Assembly (NCBI GenBank): GCA_020628935.1
Contig: JAHDEG010000008.1
Coordinates: forward strand, 62,001-126,000
From: Flavobacteriales bacterium
GTDB lineage: Bacteria; Bacteroidota; Bacteroidia; Flavobacteriales_G; JALEGO01
DNA length: 64,000 nucleotides
Reading direction: 5' to 3'
A program made the translations under genes and the position numbers. Below, in pieces: positions 51,401-58,675 of this stretch (position 1 is its first letter; each line of letters begins with the position of its first letter). The notes beneath the pieces are model-generated. The model ran no database searches. It saw only the letters and a list, made by a program, of their open reading frames with translations, and was not told the origin of the DNA.

Positions 51401-52388
51401 CTTCGAACAACGTATAAATTACATTACTTGTTAGCGAGAATCGTTCAGCACTATTACTAACGGATAAATGATAGCTTTCTGGTAATTCAGTTTTAGGGTT
51501 GAGAACAACTCTAATTAGTCCATGACCGTTTGTGCCAAGCCAAAACTTATTTTTTGAATCGTGTAAAATTGTATTTACGCTAATCTCTTCGTTACTATAA
51601 GATTCTTTTTTGTAAATATTAATAATACTGTCGGAAGAAATTTGTTCTGGCAGGTTGAAAATTGATAGTCCGGTGTTAGACCCTACCCAAACATGTTTTA
51701 GAGTGTTATTTATAGTAATAGATTTAACTCCAGCAGAATTAATTAATTCAAGCGTATTTAAAGTTCTAATTAACTGCCCTTGCTTATTTACTATAAGTAT
51801 TCCATTTGCGGCAGTTCCTATCCATATATTTCCTTTACTGTCGTTCTTAAGATCAGTAATTTCACTTGTTATTGGTAGTTTGTTTAGTCTTGTAAATGTT
51901 TTACTTTCTCTATTATATATAGTTAGTTTGCCATTAGAAGCACCTACCCAAAGGTTAGAGTCGTTATCTAAAAGAAGTTTTCGGGTTAAATTATTTGCAA
52001 GTGAGTTTTCATTTAAGGGATCAAAAAAAAAGCTCATGATTTTCCCTTTTTTAAGGTCAATCATATTTAATCCTTTGTCTGTGGCTACCCACAACTCACT
52101 ATCAATTGTTAATACATCAAAACAATAGTTGCTGCTTAAAGAATTTAATTGATCAATTTTGTTTTTATAAATCTTAAATTCATAGCTGTTGTACTTATTT
52201 AATCCATCTTGAGTTGCAATCCAAATAAACTGTTTTTCGTCTTGAACAACTTTATTTATTTTACTTTGTGAAAGCCCATCTTCAATGGTAATTGTTTCAA
52301 ATTTATATTTGATATTCCGAACAGCAAATGACGGTATGCTCGCTAAGAAAGTAATGAGTATAAACCATAATTTTTTGTTTACAAACAT
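48486..52388 (-). CDS. Propeller-type sensor with adenylate cyclase and HD phosphohydrolase domains
   Basis: Protein of 1300 residues. Signal peptide is about 1-22. Some 14 Reg_prop repeats (FIWIATQDGLNKY, LWVGASNGKLTIY, MWVGTYGGGLIKF) form two seven-bladed propellers up to about 690. A Y_Y_Y domain (700-795) and one membrane helix (about 798-818) follow. Then a coiled coil (820-885), a class III cyclase (about 890-1075) with metal Asp899 and Asp943, and an HD domain (about 1100-1290) with His1128/His1129 and His1161-Asp1162. Lys in EKIKTIGD and Asp in AYDIWGD match adenine specificity. Start overlaps the dxs stop by 1 base (TAATG). Extracytoplasmic sensing that drives cAMP synthesis is inferred. 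Confidence 0.9.
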   Translation of the reverse strand: MFVNKKLWFILITFLASIPSFAVRNIKYKFETITIEDGLSQSKINKVVQDEKQFIWIATQDGLNKYNSYEFKIYKNKIDQLNSLSSNYCFDVLTIDSELWVATDKGLNMIDLKKGKIMSFFFDPLNENSLANNLTRKLLLDNDSNLWVGASNGKLTIYNRESKTFTRLNKLPITSEITDLKNDSKGNIWIGTAANGILIVNKQGQLIRTLNTLELINSAGVKSITINNTLKHVWVGSNTGLSIFNLPEQISSDSIINIYKKESYSNEEISVNTILHDSKNKFWLGTNGHGLIRVVLNPKTELPESYHLSVSNSAERFSLTSNVIYTLFEDISGVIWVGTSNGVSKFSPSKQYFDHIKGFTDNSNNSNVWSLHEDKKGTVWIGTREGLSQFNKVNNKSITTSDLSSSPNFKSNNSVYSILEDSDETLWAGTIDQLLKIERNENNEVIKVVEMFHWGSKENEYIENPIYRISEAKNKDIYFGTRYGIGVYKKSSKEFEFIRDVFNKDGSKLPSFSQVRCIEEDKNGNLWVGTERGLYKIIDKDFYNVTYFGNEITGFNNIITSLLIDGDFMWVGTYGGGLIKFSQKTDQVKRYSERNGLSNNVVYGILKDHKNNLWMSTNKGLCMFNPSKQTFTTYTEEDGLQSNEFNAGAYTKGRNNYMIFGGINGFNIFNPRNIIINTVPPVPVISDVKLYNRSINYNPILSPTDVAYNSELNFKHKQNNLTIEFAGLQYLSSSKNSYQYKLDGFDEKWVHTTNRQAIYNNLEPGNYTFLLKACNSDGLCNESPLKMNINIKPAIFQQWWFRVALLLALIGLALLAIKTRFKLVENQKKALAILVQRRTKEVILQKEKIEQQKAELEEQKQKSDELLRNMLPLQTAKELQLSGKAKPRSFKMATVMFTDFKNFTRIAEKLNPKELVEQLDKYFKKFDDIIEKYNLEKIKTIGDSYMCVGGIPIRNRTNPYDVVLAALEIQHYMDELKLEKIKNGEQYWEARVGVHTGSLVAGVIGSKRFAYDIWGDTVNIANRLETTCLPGKVNISGVTYRHIKDYFECTHRGKIQAKNKGEIEMYFVDRIKPEYSRNKNGKIANNLLITKIDELIFGHILNYKKAEKNLLTKLRTQLPSNLYYHNVHHTIDICAAAEKIAIAEGLKREDVILIKTAALYHDAGFIEQYHNNEHIGIKMAKEDLPKSGFSEMQIEEITNLIDATSMPSKPQTHFQKILCDADLDYLGRDDFFKISDKLKREFLERSIVKNDLEWDALQIKFISQHQYFTETSQSTRDWKKYQNLTLVKKRYQTLLENENN

Positions 52389-54319
52389 TAAGCGAGTGCT
52401 TTGCTAGATTTTTTTTCCAACATGATAGTTGCATTTTCAACAATTGAATCTACATTGTAATTACATTCGGTATATAATTCTTTTTGGCTACCATGTTCAA
52501 TTATTTTATCTGGTATGCCAAGTATTTTAACTTGTGCTTGATATCCATTACTAGCCATAAATTCTAAAACAGCGCTGCCCATCCCACCTATAACACAACC
52601 ATCCTCTACGGTAATTACTTTATCAAATTTGCTAAATACTTCATGTAGCATAACTTCATCTATGGGTTTTACAAACCGCATATTATAAACACTCACATCA
52701 ATACCGTTTGTCATTAGTTCATTTGCCGCTTCCAGAGCTAAATTACCCATATGGCCAATTGTTAAAATAGCAAGAGAATCTCCCGACTTTATTTTTGTGC
52801 CAGTGCCAATTTTAATTTTTTTCAAAGGTGTTTTCCAATTTGTCATAACACCACTCCCTCTTGGATATCTTATGACTACTGGAGCATTTGTTTCGGCAAG
52901 TTGAGCTGTGTACATTAAGTCTCTAAGCTCTTCTTCGTTTAGTGGAGCACATACAATAAGGTTTGGTATACATCTCATGTAGGCTATATCATATGCGCCA
53001 TGATGTGTTGGTCCGTCAGCTCCTACTAAGCCAGCTCTATCTAAACAAAAAATTACGTGTAAATTTTGTATTGCAACATCATGAATTACCTGATCATATG
53101 CCCGTTGCATAAATGATGAGTATATATTGCAGAAAGGAACTAGGCCTTGTTGCGCCAAACCTGCTGAGAATGTTACTGCATGTTGCTCAGCAATTCCAAC
53201 ATCAAAAGCTCTGTCGGGCATTGCTTTCATCATTATATTTAATGAACTACCAGATGGCATTGCAGGAGTGATACCAACTATTTTTTCATTTTTTTCAGCA
53301 AGTTCAACTATTGTATGTCCAAAAACATCTTGGTATTTTGGAGGCTGAGGCGATTTAGGAATTATTTTAACAATTTCTCCTGTTTCTTTATTAAACAAAC
53401 CTGGTGCGTGCCATTTCGTTTGGTTACCTTCTTCTGCAGGTTTATACCCCTTGCCTTTACGGGTAACACAGTGAAGTATTTTTGGTCCGGGAATATTTTT
53501 TAAATCTTCGAGTACACTTACTAGATGCTCAACATCATGACCGTCTACCGGTCCGAAGTATCTGAAATTGAGACTCTCAAATAAATTGCTTTTTGTTAGT
53601 AATGTGGATTTTATGGAGGATTCAACTTTAGACACAATTTCTTGAGCACTTTTTCCGAATGTGCTTAATTTACCAAGTAAATTCCACACCTCGTCTTTAA
53701 TTTTATTGTAAGTGTGCGAGGTTGTAATATCTGTTAGGTAATCTTTTAATGCGCCTACGTTCGGATCTATAGACATGCAATTGTCATTTAAAACAACTAA
53801 TATATTTGTATTTGCTATACCTGCATGATTTAAGCCTTCAAAGGCTAAGCCTGCAGTCATCGCACCATCTCCAATTACCGCAATGTGTTGTTTGTCGTTG
53901 TTTCCTAAGTGTTTTGAAGCCACAGCCATTCCTAATGCGGCCGATATAGAGGTAGATGAATGCCCTACGCCAAAGGTATCATATTCACTTTCACTAATTT
54001 TCGGAAAGCCACTTAATCCTTTGTAAATTCTGTTTGTGTGAAATTGTTTTCTCCTGCCTGTAAGTATTTTGTGACCATAAGCTTGATGTCCAACATCCCA
54101 AACAAGTTGATCGTAAGGAGTATTAAATACATAATGGATGGCAGTTGTTAATTCAACCACTCCTAGGCTAGCGCCAAAATGCCCGCCTTTATGAGATACT
54201 ACATCAACAATAAAATCTCTTAGTTCATCACATACTTGTGGAAGCAGTTCTGCATCTAATTTTCTTAAATCTTCAGGGATATTTATCCTGTCTAAAAGGG
54301 GGCCTGCCTTAAACTCCAT
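52388..54319 (-). CDS. dxs: 1-deoxy-D-xylulose-5-phosphate synthase
   Basis: Thiamine-diphosphate enzyme of 643 residues (from ATG 54319) that joins pyruvate and glyceraldehyde 3-phosphate, the entry to the non-mevalonate isoprenoid pathway. Key stretches are VWDVGHQAYGHKILTGR, GVGHSSTSISAALGMA and the ThDP motif IGDGAMTAG through NDNCMS. The catalytic/transketolase half has DVGIAEQHAVTFSAGLA and LDRAGLVGADGPTHHG. The frame is open to 54367, but the promoter lies inside that stretch. It is coupled to the cyclase-HD gene. Confidence 0.96.
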   Translation of the reverse strand: MEFKAGPLLDRINIPEDLRKLDAELLPQVCDELRDFIVDVVSHKGGHFGASLGVVELTTAIHYVFNTPYDQLVWDVGHQAYGHKILTGRRKQFHTNRIYKGLSGFPKISESEYDTFGVGHSSTSISAALGMAVASKHLGNNDKQHIAVIGDGAMTAGLAFEGLNHAGIANTNILVVLNDNCMSIDPNVGALKDYLTDITTSHTYNKIKDEVWNLLGKLSTFGKSAQEIVSKVESSIKSTLLTKSNLFESLNFRYFGPVDGHDVEHLVSVLEDLKNIPGPKILHCVTRKGKGYKPAEEGNQTKWHAPGLFNKETGEIVKIIPKSPQPPKYQDVFGHTIVELAEKNEKIVGITPAMPSGSSLNIMMKAMPDRAFDVGIAEQHAVTFSAGLAQQGLVPFCNIYSSFMQRAYDQVIHDVAIQNLHVIFCLDRAGLVGADGPTHHGAYDIAYMRCIPNLIVCAPLNEEELRDLMYTAQLAETNAPVVIRYPRGSGVMTNWKTPLKKIKIGTGTKIKSGDSLAILTIGHMGNLALEAANELMTNGIDVSVYNMRFVKPIDEVMLHEVFSKFDKVITVEDGCVIGGMGSAVLEFMASNGYQAQVKILGIPDKIIEHGSQKELYTECNYNVDSIVENATIMLEKKSSKALA

Positions 54320-54343
54320 AAGGTTGAACTTTTTAAAGAAACA

Positions 54344-54374
54344 CAAATATACACAACTTTGTTTCATGCTTCAA
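54344..54374 (-). promoter_or_regulatory. Candidate promoter of the dxs-sensor-HAD operon
   Basis: The minus strand reads TTG (54374-54372), a 20-base spacer, then TATATTTG (54351-54344), which is a full Bacteroidota -33/-7 match. The ATG at 54319 follows 24 bases after the box. It excludes the longer dxs start at 54367. Confidence 0.6.
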
Positions 54375-54419
54375 CTGCTTTCCTAATCTTATAAATAGTG
54401 TATTAATCCAGCTTTATTT

Positions 54420-54427
54420 TAAGTTTG
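54420..54427 (+). promoter_or_regulatory. Candidate -7 box of the serine hydrolase gene
   Basis: A perfect TAAGTTTG box ends 12 bases before ATG 54440. The in-frame TTG at 54425 is part of the box, which argues for the ATG as the start. Confidence 0.55.
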
Positions 54428-54439
54428 CAAAAAAAAAGT

Positions 54440-55816
54440 ATGAATAACTTCGGTCGGTTTATTTTAATTCTTTCACTTATAGTGGTTTTATTTGGGGTGT
54501 TATACCTCTCAAAATACACAGAAATAGCAAACGGTTTCAACGCAAAGTCACTATGTTCTTGCACATTTATAGCAGAAAGAAATGATTGTCAAGCAAAAGA
54601 GTTAAAAAATTATTGGTATTTAACAAAGGAGGTAGATTTAAACTCCAAAACTGTCGAGTCTTCACTGTACGGGTTCTTAGCTAAAAAGGCGATTTACAGA
54701 AAGGGCCTAGGCTGCACCTTAGTTGATGAAGATTACAACCTTCAAAAACCCAAGAGATATGTTTACGAGCGACCGCGAGTTTTAACTGTAGAACCATGGG
54801 CATTAGGTGAGCGAGTTGAAAACCCTAAAGACTCAATTACGGTAAACCATAGTAAACTTAATTTGGCAATAGACGCAGCGTTTTCTGAACCTTATGAAGA
54901 CATGACTAAAGAAACAAGAGCTGTGCTAGTTGTGTACAAAGGAGAGATAATTGCAGAACGATATGCAGATGGTTTTACCAAAAGCACTCCTCAGTTAGGC
55001 TGGTCAATGACTAAAAGTTTAATAAATGCACTCACTGGTGTAATGGTAAAAGATGGGTTAGTTACACTAGATGAAAAAGTTGAGATTGACGAATGGAAAA
55101 ATGATTCGAGGAAGAATATAACAATTGATAATTTATTAAGGATGAACTCTGGGCTGCATTTCGAAGAGGAATATGCAAAACCTAGTGCGGCAACAGAGAT
55201 GCTTTTTGATAGTTATTCTGCTGCATCTGTGGCTATTAACCAAGAAATTTATTATCCTCCTGGTGAAAAATGGTATTACTCTAGTGGCACTACAAATATT
55301 TTAACAAAGTATTTGATGGATAAACTTTCTGCCGCAGGTGAAAACCCGGTAGATTATATTTACAACAAGTTGTTCTACAAACTTGGTATGTACAGCATGG
55401 AGATGGAAGTTGACGCCTCAGGTTATTTTGTAGGATCTTCATTTTCATATGCAACACCTAGAGACTGGGCTCGTTTTGGTATGTTTTATTTAGAGAAAGG
55501 CGTATGGAATGGAGAGCAAATATTACCTTCAGATTGGGTGCGCTACACGCGTACTCCAACTGAAGCAAGTGATAGTTTGCAATACGGTGCGCACTTTTGG
55601 ATGAATGCGGGTTTAGAAGAGGATAAAAGTGATAGAAAATGGAAAGATTTACCGTCTGATTTGTATTATCCTGCAGGTTACCAAGGTCAGTACGTATTTA
55701 TTATCCCTTCTATGGATTTAGTAATTGTAAGAATGGGAATGTATTCTGATAGAGACGCTTGGAGTACACATGATTTTTTAGAGAGGATGCTTACTGCATT
55801 TCCGCAGAAGAACTAA
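54440..55816 (+). CDS. Serine hydrolase of the beta-lactamase / class C family
   Basis: From ATG 54440 the protein has 458 residues. An N-terminal membrane helix or signal anchor (about 5-25) is followed by a roughly 130-residue domain with four Cys. The penicillin-binding-protein-like domain has the SxxK motif at Ser189-Lys192 (GWSMTKSLINAL) and the YxS/N-type motif at Tyr280 (WYYSSGTTN). A C-terminal AGYQGQYVFIIPSMDLVIVRMG stands at the KTG position. Such proteins act as esterases, D-amino-acid peptidases or amidases. The substrate cannot be read. Located in the periplasm by its N-terminus. Confidence 0.88.
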   Translation: MNNFGRFILILSLIVVLFGVLYLSKYTEIANGFNAKSLCSCTFIAERNDCQAKELKNYWYLTKEVDLNSKTVESSLYGFLAKKAIYRKGLGCTLVDEDYNLQKPKRYVYERPRVLTVEPWALGERVENPKDSITVNHSKLNLAIDAAFSEPYEDMTKETRAVLVVYKGEIIAERYADGFTKSTPQLGWSMTKSLINALTGVMVKDGLVTLDEKVEIDEWKNDSRKNITIDNLLRMNSGLHFEEEYAKPSAATEMLFDSYSAASVAINQEIYYPPGEKWYYSSGTTNILTKYLMDKLSAAGENPVDYIYNKLFYKLGMYSMEMEVDASGYFVGSSFSYATPRDWARFGMFYLEKGVWNGEQILPSDWVRYTRTPTEASDSLQYGAHFWMNAGLEEDKSDRKWKDLPSDLYYPAGYQGQYVFIIPSMDLVIVRMGMYSDRDAWSTHDFLERMLTAFPQKN

Positions 55817-55844
55817 AACCAAGTAATCGTTGTTTTATACTTAA

Positions 55845-56942
55845 ATGTCGGTAGTTACAAAAAAAATAATTCCCTTAAATAAGTGGTTCAAAGAGTCAAA
55901 AAACCTTAGGCCTTACTTAATCTCAGGCCCCTGTAGTGCAGAAAGTGAGGAGCAGTTAGTTTCTACAGCTAAATTGCTACAAGAGCATACAAATATTAAT
56001 ATGCTTAGAGCGGGTATTTGGAAACCAAGAACAAGGCCTAATTCTTTTGAAGGAGTAGGAGCGGATGCGCTAAATTGGCTCAAAACAGCTTCTAAAGCAA
56101 TTGATGTTCCTTGTTGTACGGAAGTTGCAAACACAAAACATGTTGAGGCTTGTTTAAAAGCAGGGGTTGATGTATTGTGGCTTGGGGCAAGAACCGTTGT
56201 AAGTCCTTTTGCAGTGCAAGAAATTGCAGATGCATTAAAAGGAATAGATATTCCTATCATGGTAAAAAACCCTGTAAATCCAGATTTTAAACTTTGGGTA
56301 GGAGCGATAGAACGGATTCAGAATTCTGGAGTCAATAAAATCGCAGCTATACACAGGGGGTTCTCTTGGTTTGATAATACGCCTTACCGAAACGCACCTC
56401 GCTGGTCAATGGCCATTGAGTTAAAAACAATTTTTCCTGATTTAAATATCATTTGCGATCCAAGCCATATAGCAGGTAAAAGAAATTTGATACATGATAT
56501 ATCTCAAAAAGCGCTAGACTTGGAAATGGATGGATTAATGATAGAATCTCATATTAATCCAGATGAAGCACTAAGCGATGCTTCTCAACAAGTAACACCA
56601 CAAAATTTAGGACAAATTCTCGATAATCTCAACGTTAGAGATTCAGGCGTGAATAGTTTAAATCAAGAACTTAAATCACTAAGAGCTATTATTGATGAAA
56701 TTGATCATGAAATTCTTAGAAAGATTAAAGATCGTATGCAAATTGTAGAAAAAATAGGTGCTTATAAAAAGAAAAATAAAGTCACTATTCTTCAGTTAGA
56801 GCGTTGGAAAGAGATTTTAGAGTCTCGCACTAATTTATCTAACTCATTGTCTTTAAATTTAGATTTTACTAAAAAATATCTCGAAGTATTGCATGAAGAA
56901 TCAATCAGATTGCAAACACAAATCATGAACATGAATGAATAA
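55845..56942 (+). CDS. Bifunctional DAHP synthase / chorismate mutase type II
   Basis: Fusion protein of 365 residues. Residues 1-265 form a class I-beta 3-deoxy-7-phosphoheptulonate synthase, with KNLRPYLISGPCSAES, MLRAGIWKPRTRPNSFEG, KNPVNPDFKLWVGA and CDPSHIAGKR. Residues about 275-360 form an AroQ-type chorismate mutase (LRAIIDEIDHEILRKIKDRMQIVEKIGAYKKKN). It joins the first step of aromatic biosynthesis to the phenylalanine/tyrosine branch point, so the mutase domain can serve as an inhibitor-sensing unit. This order (synthase then mutase) is the Bacteroidota form. Confidence 0.94.
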   Translation: MSVVTKKIIPLNKWFKESKNLRPYLISGPCSAESEEQLVSTAKLLQEHTNINMLRAGIWKPRTRPNSFEGVGADALNWLKTASKAIDVPCCTEVANTKHVEACLKAGVDVLWLGARTVVSPFAVQEIADALKGIDIPIMVKNPVNPDFKLWVGAIERIQNSGVNKIAAIHRGFSWFDNTPYRNAPRWSMAIELKTIFPDLNIICDPSHIAGKRNLIHDISQKALDLEMDGLMIESHINPDEALSDASQQVTPQNLGQILDNLNVRDSGVNSLNQELKSLRAIIDEIDHEILRKIKDRMQIVEKIGAYKKKNKVTILQLERWKEILESRTNLSNSLSLNLDFTKKYLEVLHEESIRLQTQIMNMNE

Positions 56943-56946
56943 TTTA

Positions 56947-56954
56947 TAAGTTTG
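56947..56954 (+). promoter_or_regulatory. Candidate -7 box for kbl
   Basis: A perfect TAAGTTTG lies in the 29-base gap after the DAHP synthase gene and ends 17 bases before the kbl ATG. An independent start of the kbl-carboxylase transcript is plausible. No -33 TTG at the standard distance. Confidence 0.4.
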
Positions 56955-56971
56955 AATAAAACCACTAATTA

Positions 56972-58156
56972 ATGTATTCTAATAAAGCTTTTCTTCAAAA
57001 AGAAATCAAAGAAATAGAACAGGCCGGTCTTTACAAAAAAGAACGCGTAATTACTTCTCCTCAAGGGGCGGTTGTAACTACAGATAAAGAAGAGGAAGTA
57101 GTAATAATGTGTGCAAATAACTACTTAGGTTTATCCTCACACCCAAAAGTTATAGAAGCTTCAAAAAAATATATCGATTCTCATGGCTTTGGCATGTCAT
57201 CTGTTCGTTTTATTTGCGGTACACAAGATATTCACAAGCAATTAGAAGCTAAAATTGCCAACTATTTAGGTACTGAAGATACCATTTTATATGCCGCATG
57301 TTTTGATGCAAATGGTGGTGTGTTTGAGCCACTTTTAACGGCAGAAGATGCAATTATTTCTGATTCTTTAAACCACGCTTCTATTATTGATGGAGTAAGA
57401 CTTTGCAAGGCACAGCGTTATCGTTATAAGCACAGCGATATGAGCGACCTTGAAGAACAATTAAAAAAAGCTACTGCTCAGCGTTTTAAAATAATTGTTA
57501 CCGATGGTGTTTTTTCTATGGATGGCGATATTGCTAAGCTTGATAAAATATGTGATTTAGCCGATAAATATGAAGCTTTGGTAATGGTAGATGATTGCCA
57601 TGCAACTGGTTTCATAGGAAAAACTGGTAGAGGCACTGCTGAGTATAATAATGTATTGGGTAGAGTAGATATTATTACCGGAACACTTGGTAAAGCATTA
57701 GGTGGATCTATGGGAGGGTTTACTTCAGGAAGAAAAGAAATAATTGAAATTCTTCGTCAAAAATCACGTCCTTATTTATTTTCAAACTCTTTGTCGCCAG
57801 TAATTACAGGAGCTTCTATTGAAGTGTTAGATTTGTTGAGTACAAACAAGGATCTTAGAGATAAATTAGAAGACAACACGAAATACTTTAAATCGGCCAT
57901 TAAAAAATTAGGTTTCGATATTAAAGAAGGCGATTCGCCCATAGTACCTATTATGTTATATGATGCTCCATTGGCTCAAAAATTTGCCGACCAATTATTA
58001 GAAAAAGGGATTTATGCAGTAGGGTTCTTTTATCCAGTTGTACCCAAAGGTCAGGCCAGAATAAGAACGCAAATTTCTGCAGCACATACAAAAGAGCATT
58101 TAGATAAAGCAATTAAAGCCTTTGAAGGGGTAGGTAAAAACCTTCAAGTGATATAA
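56972..58156 (+). CDS. kbl: Glycine C-acetyltransferase (2-amino-3-ketobutyrate CoA ligase)
   Basis: PLP-dependent alpha-oxoamine synthase of 394 residues that splits 2-amino-3-oxobutyrate with CoA into glycine and acetyl-CoA in threonine catabolism. CANNYLGLSSHPKV is the family N-terminus. The PLP lysine is Lys241 in ITGTLGKALGGSMGG. DGVFSMDGDIAKLDKICDLA and VDDCHATGFIGK are conserved. The full match to Kbl makes serine palmitoyltransferase or AONS less likely. No threonine dehydrogenase (tdh) lies next to it. It is followed 2 bases later by the biotin carrier gene. Confidence 0.93.
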   Translation: MYSNKAFLQKEIKEIEQAGLYKKERVITSPQGAVVTTDKEEEVVIMCANNYLGLSSHPKVIEASKKYIDSHGFGMSSVRFICGTQDIHKQLEAKIANYLGTEDTILYAACFDANGGVFEPLLTAEDAIISDSLNHASIIDGVRLCKAQRYRYKHSDMSDLEEQLKKATAQRFKIIVTDGVFSMDGDIAKLDKICDLADKYEALVMVDDCHATGFIGKTGRGTAEYNNVLGRVDIITGTLGKALGGSMGGFTSGRKEIIEILRQKSRPYLFSNSLSPVITGASIEVLDLLSTNKDLRDKLEDNTKYFKSAIKKLGFDIKEGDSPIVPIMLYDAPLAQKFADQLLEKGIYAVGFFYPVVPKGQARIRTQISAAHTKEHLDKAIKAFEGVGKNLQVI

Positions 58157-58158
58157 TT

Positions 58159-58668
58159 ATGGCTACTAAAGTAAACGTTCAAAATTCGTCTATACTTGTT
58201 GAGCTAGACAAGGCTAATTCATTAAAAAGCACCGTAAACGGAGAGCCGTTTGAAATAGACCAGTATAAGGTAAACGATCATACCTATCATATTATTCATA
58301 ATCATGTTTCTTACTTGGTAGAAATAAATGAGCGCATACCAGATGAAAATAAAATGATTGTTAGAATAAACAATAAAAAAACAGAAGTAAGTTATAAAAC
58401 CGATCGTGATTTGTTGCTAGAATCTATGGGTTTTGAGAGTTCATCCTCACAAAAAATGAAAGATTTAAAAGCGCCAATGCCTGGCTTGGTAGTTCAAGTT
58501 GGGGTTAAGGTAGGCGATGAGGTAGAAAAAGGCGATCCACTTATTATATTGGAAGCCATGAAAATGGAGAATATAATTAAGGCAAGTGGCTCAGGAAAAA
58601 TTAAAGAAATACTTGCTAAGCAAGGAGCAGCAGTAGAAAAAAATGCAGTATTAATTAAGTTCGATTAA
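58159..58668 (+). CDS. Biotin carboxyl carrier protein of an acyl-CoA carboxylase
   Basis: Protein of 169 residues. The N-terminal half (about 1-95) is a less conserved beta-rich region. The C-terminal biotinyl domain has the biotin acceptor Lys135 in ILEAMKMENIIKAS, preceded by LKAPMPGLVVQVGVKVGDEV. This matches carriers of propionyl-, methylcrotonyl- or methylmalonyl-CoA carboxylases of Bacteroidota. It directly precedes the carboxyltransferase gene (7-base gap), with which it should form a complex. The biotin carboxylase needed to charge it is not next to it. Confidence 0.9.
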   Translation: MATKVNVQNSSILVELDKANSLKSTVNGEPFEIDQYKVNDHTYHIIHNHVSYLVEINERIPDENKMIVRINNKKTEVSYKTDRDLLLESMGFESSSSQKMKDLKAPMPGLVVQVGVKVGDEVEKGDPLIILEAMKMENIIKASGSGKIKEILAKQGAAVEKNAVLIKFD

Positions 58669-58675
58669 AGTTAAT

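Noticed and set aside
51655-52128. 157-codon frame antisense to the propeller repeats
   Set aside because: Repetitive coding sequence gives open antisense frames; no independent start or conserved feature.
54320-54367. N-terminal extension of Dxs
   Set aside because: The -33/-7 promoter lies at 54344-54374 and the family N-terminus is at ATG 54319.
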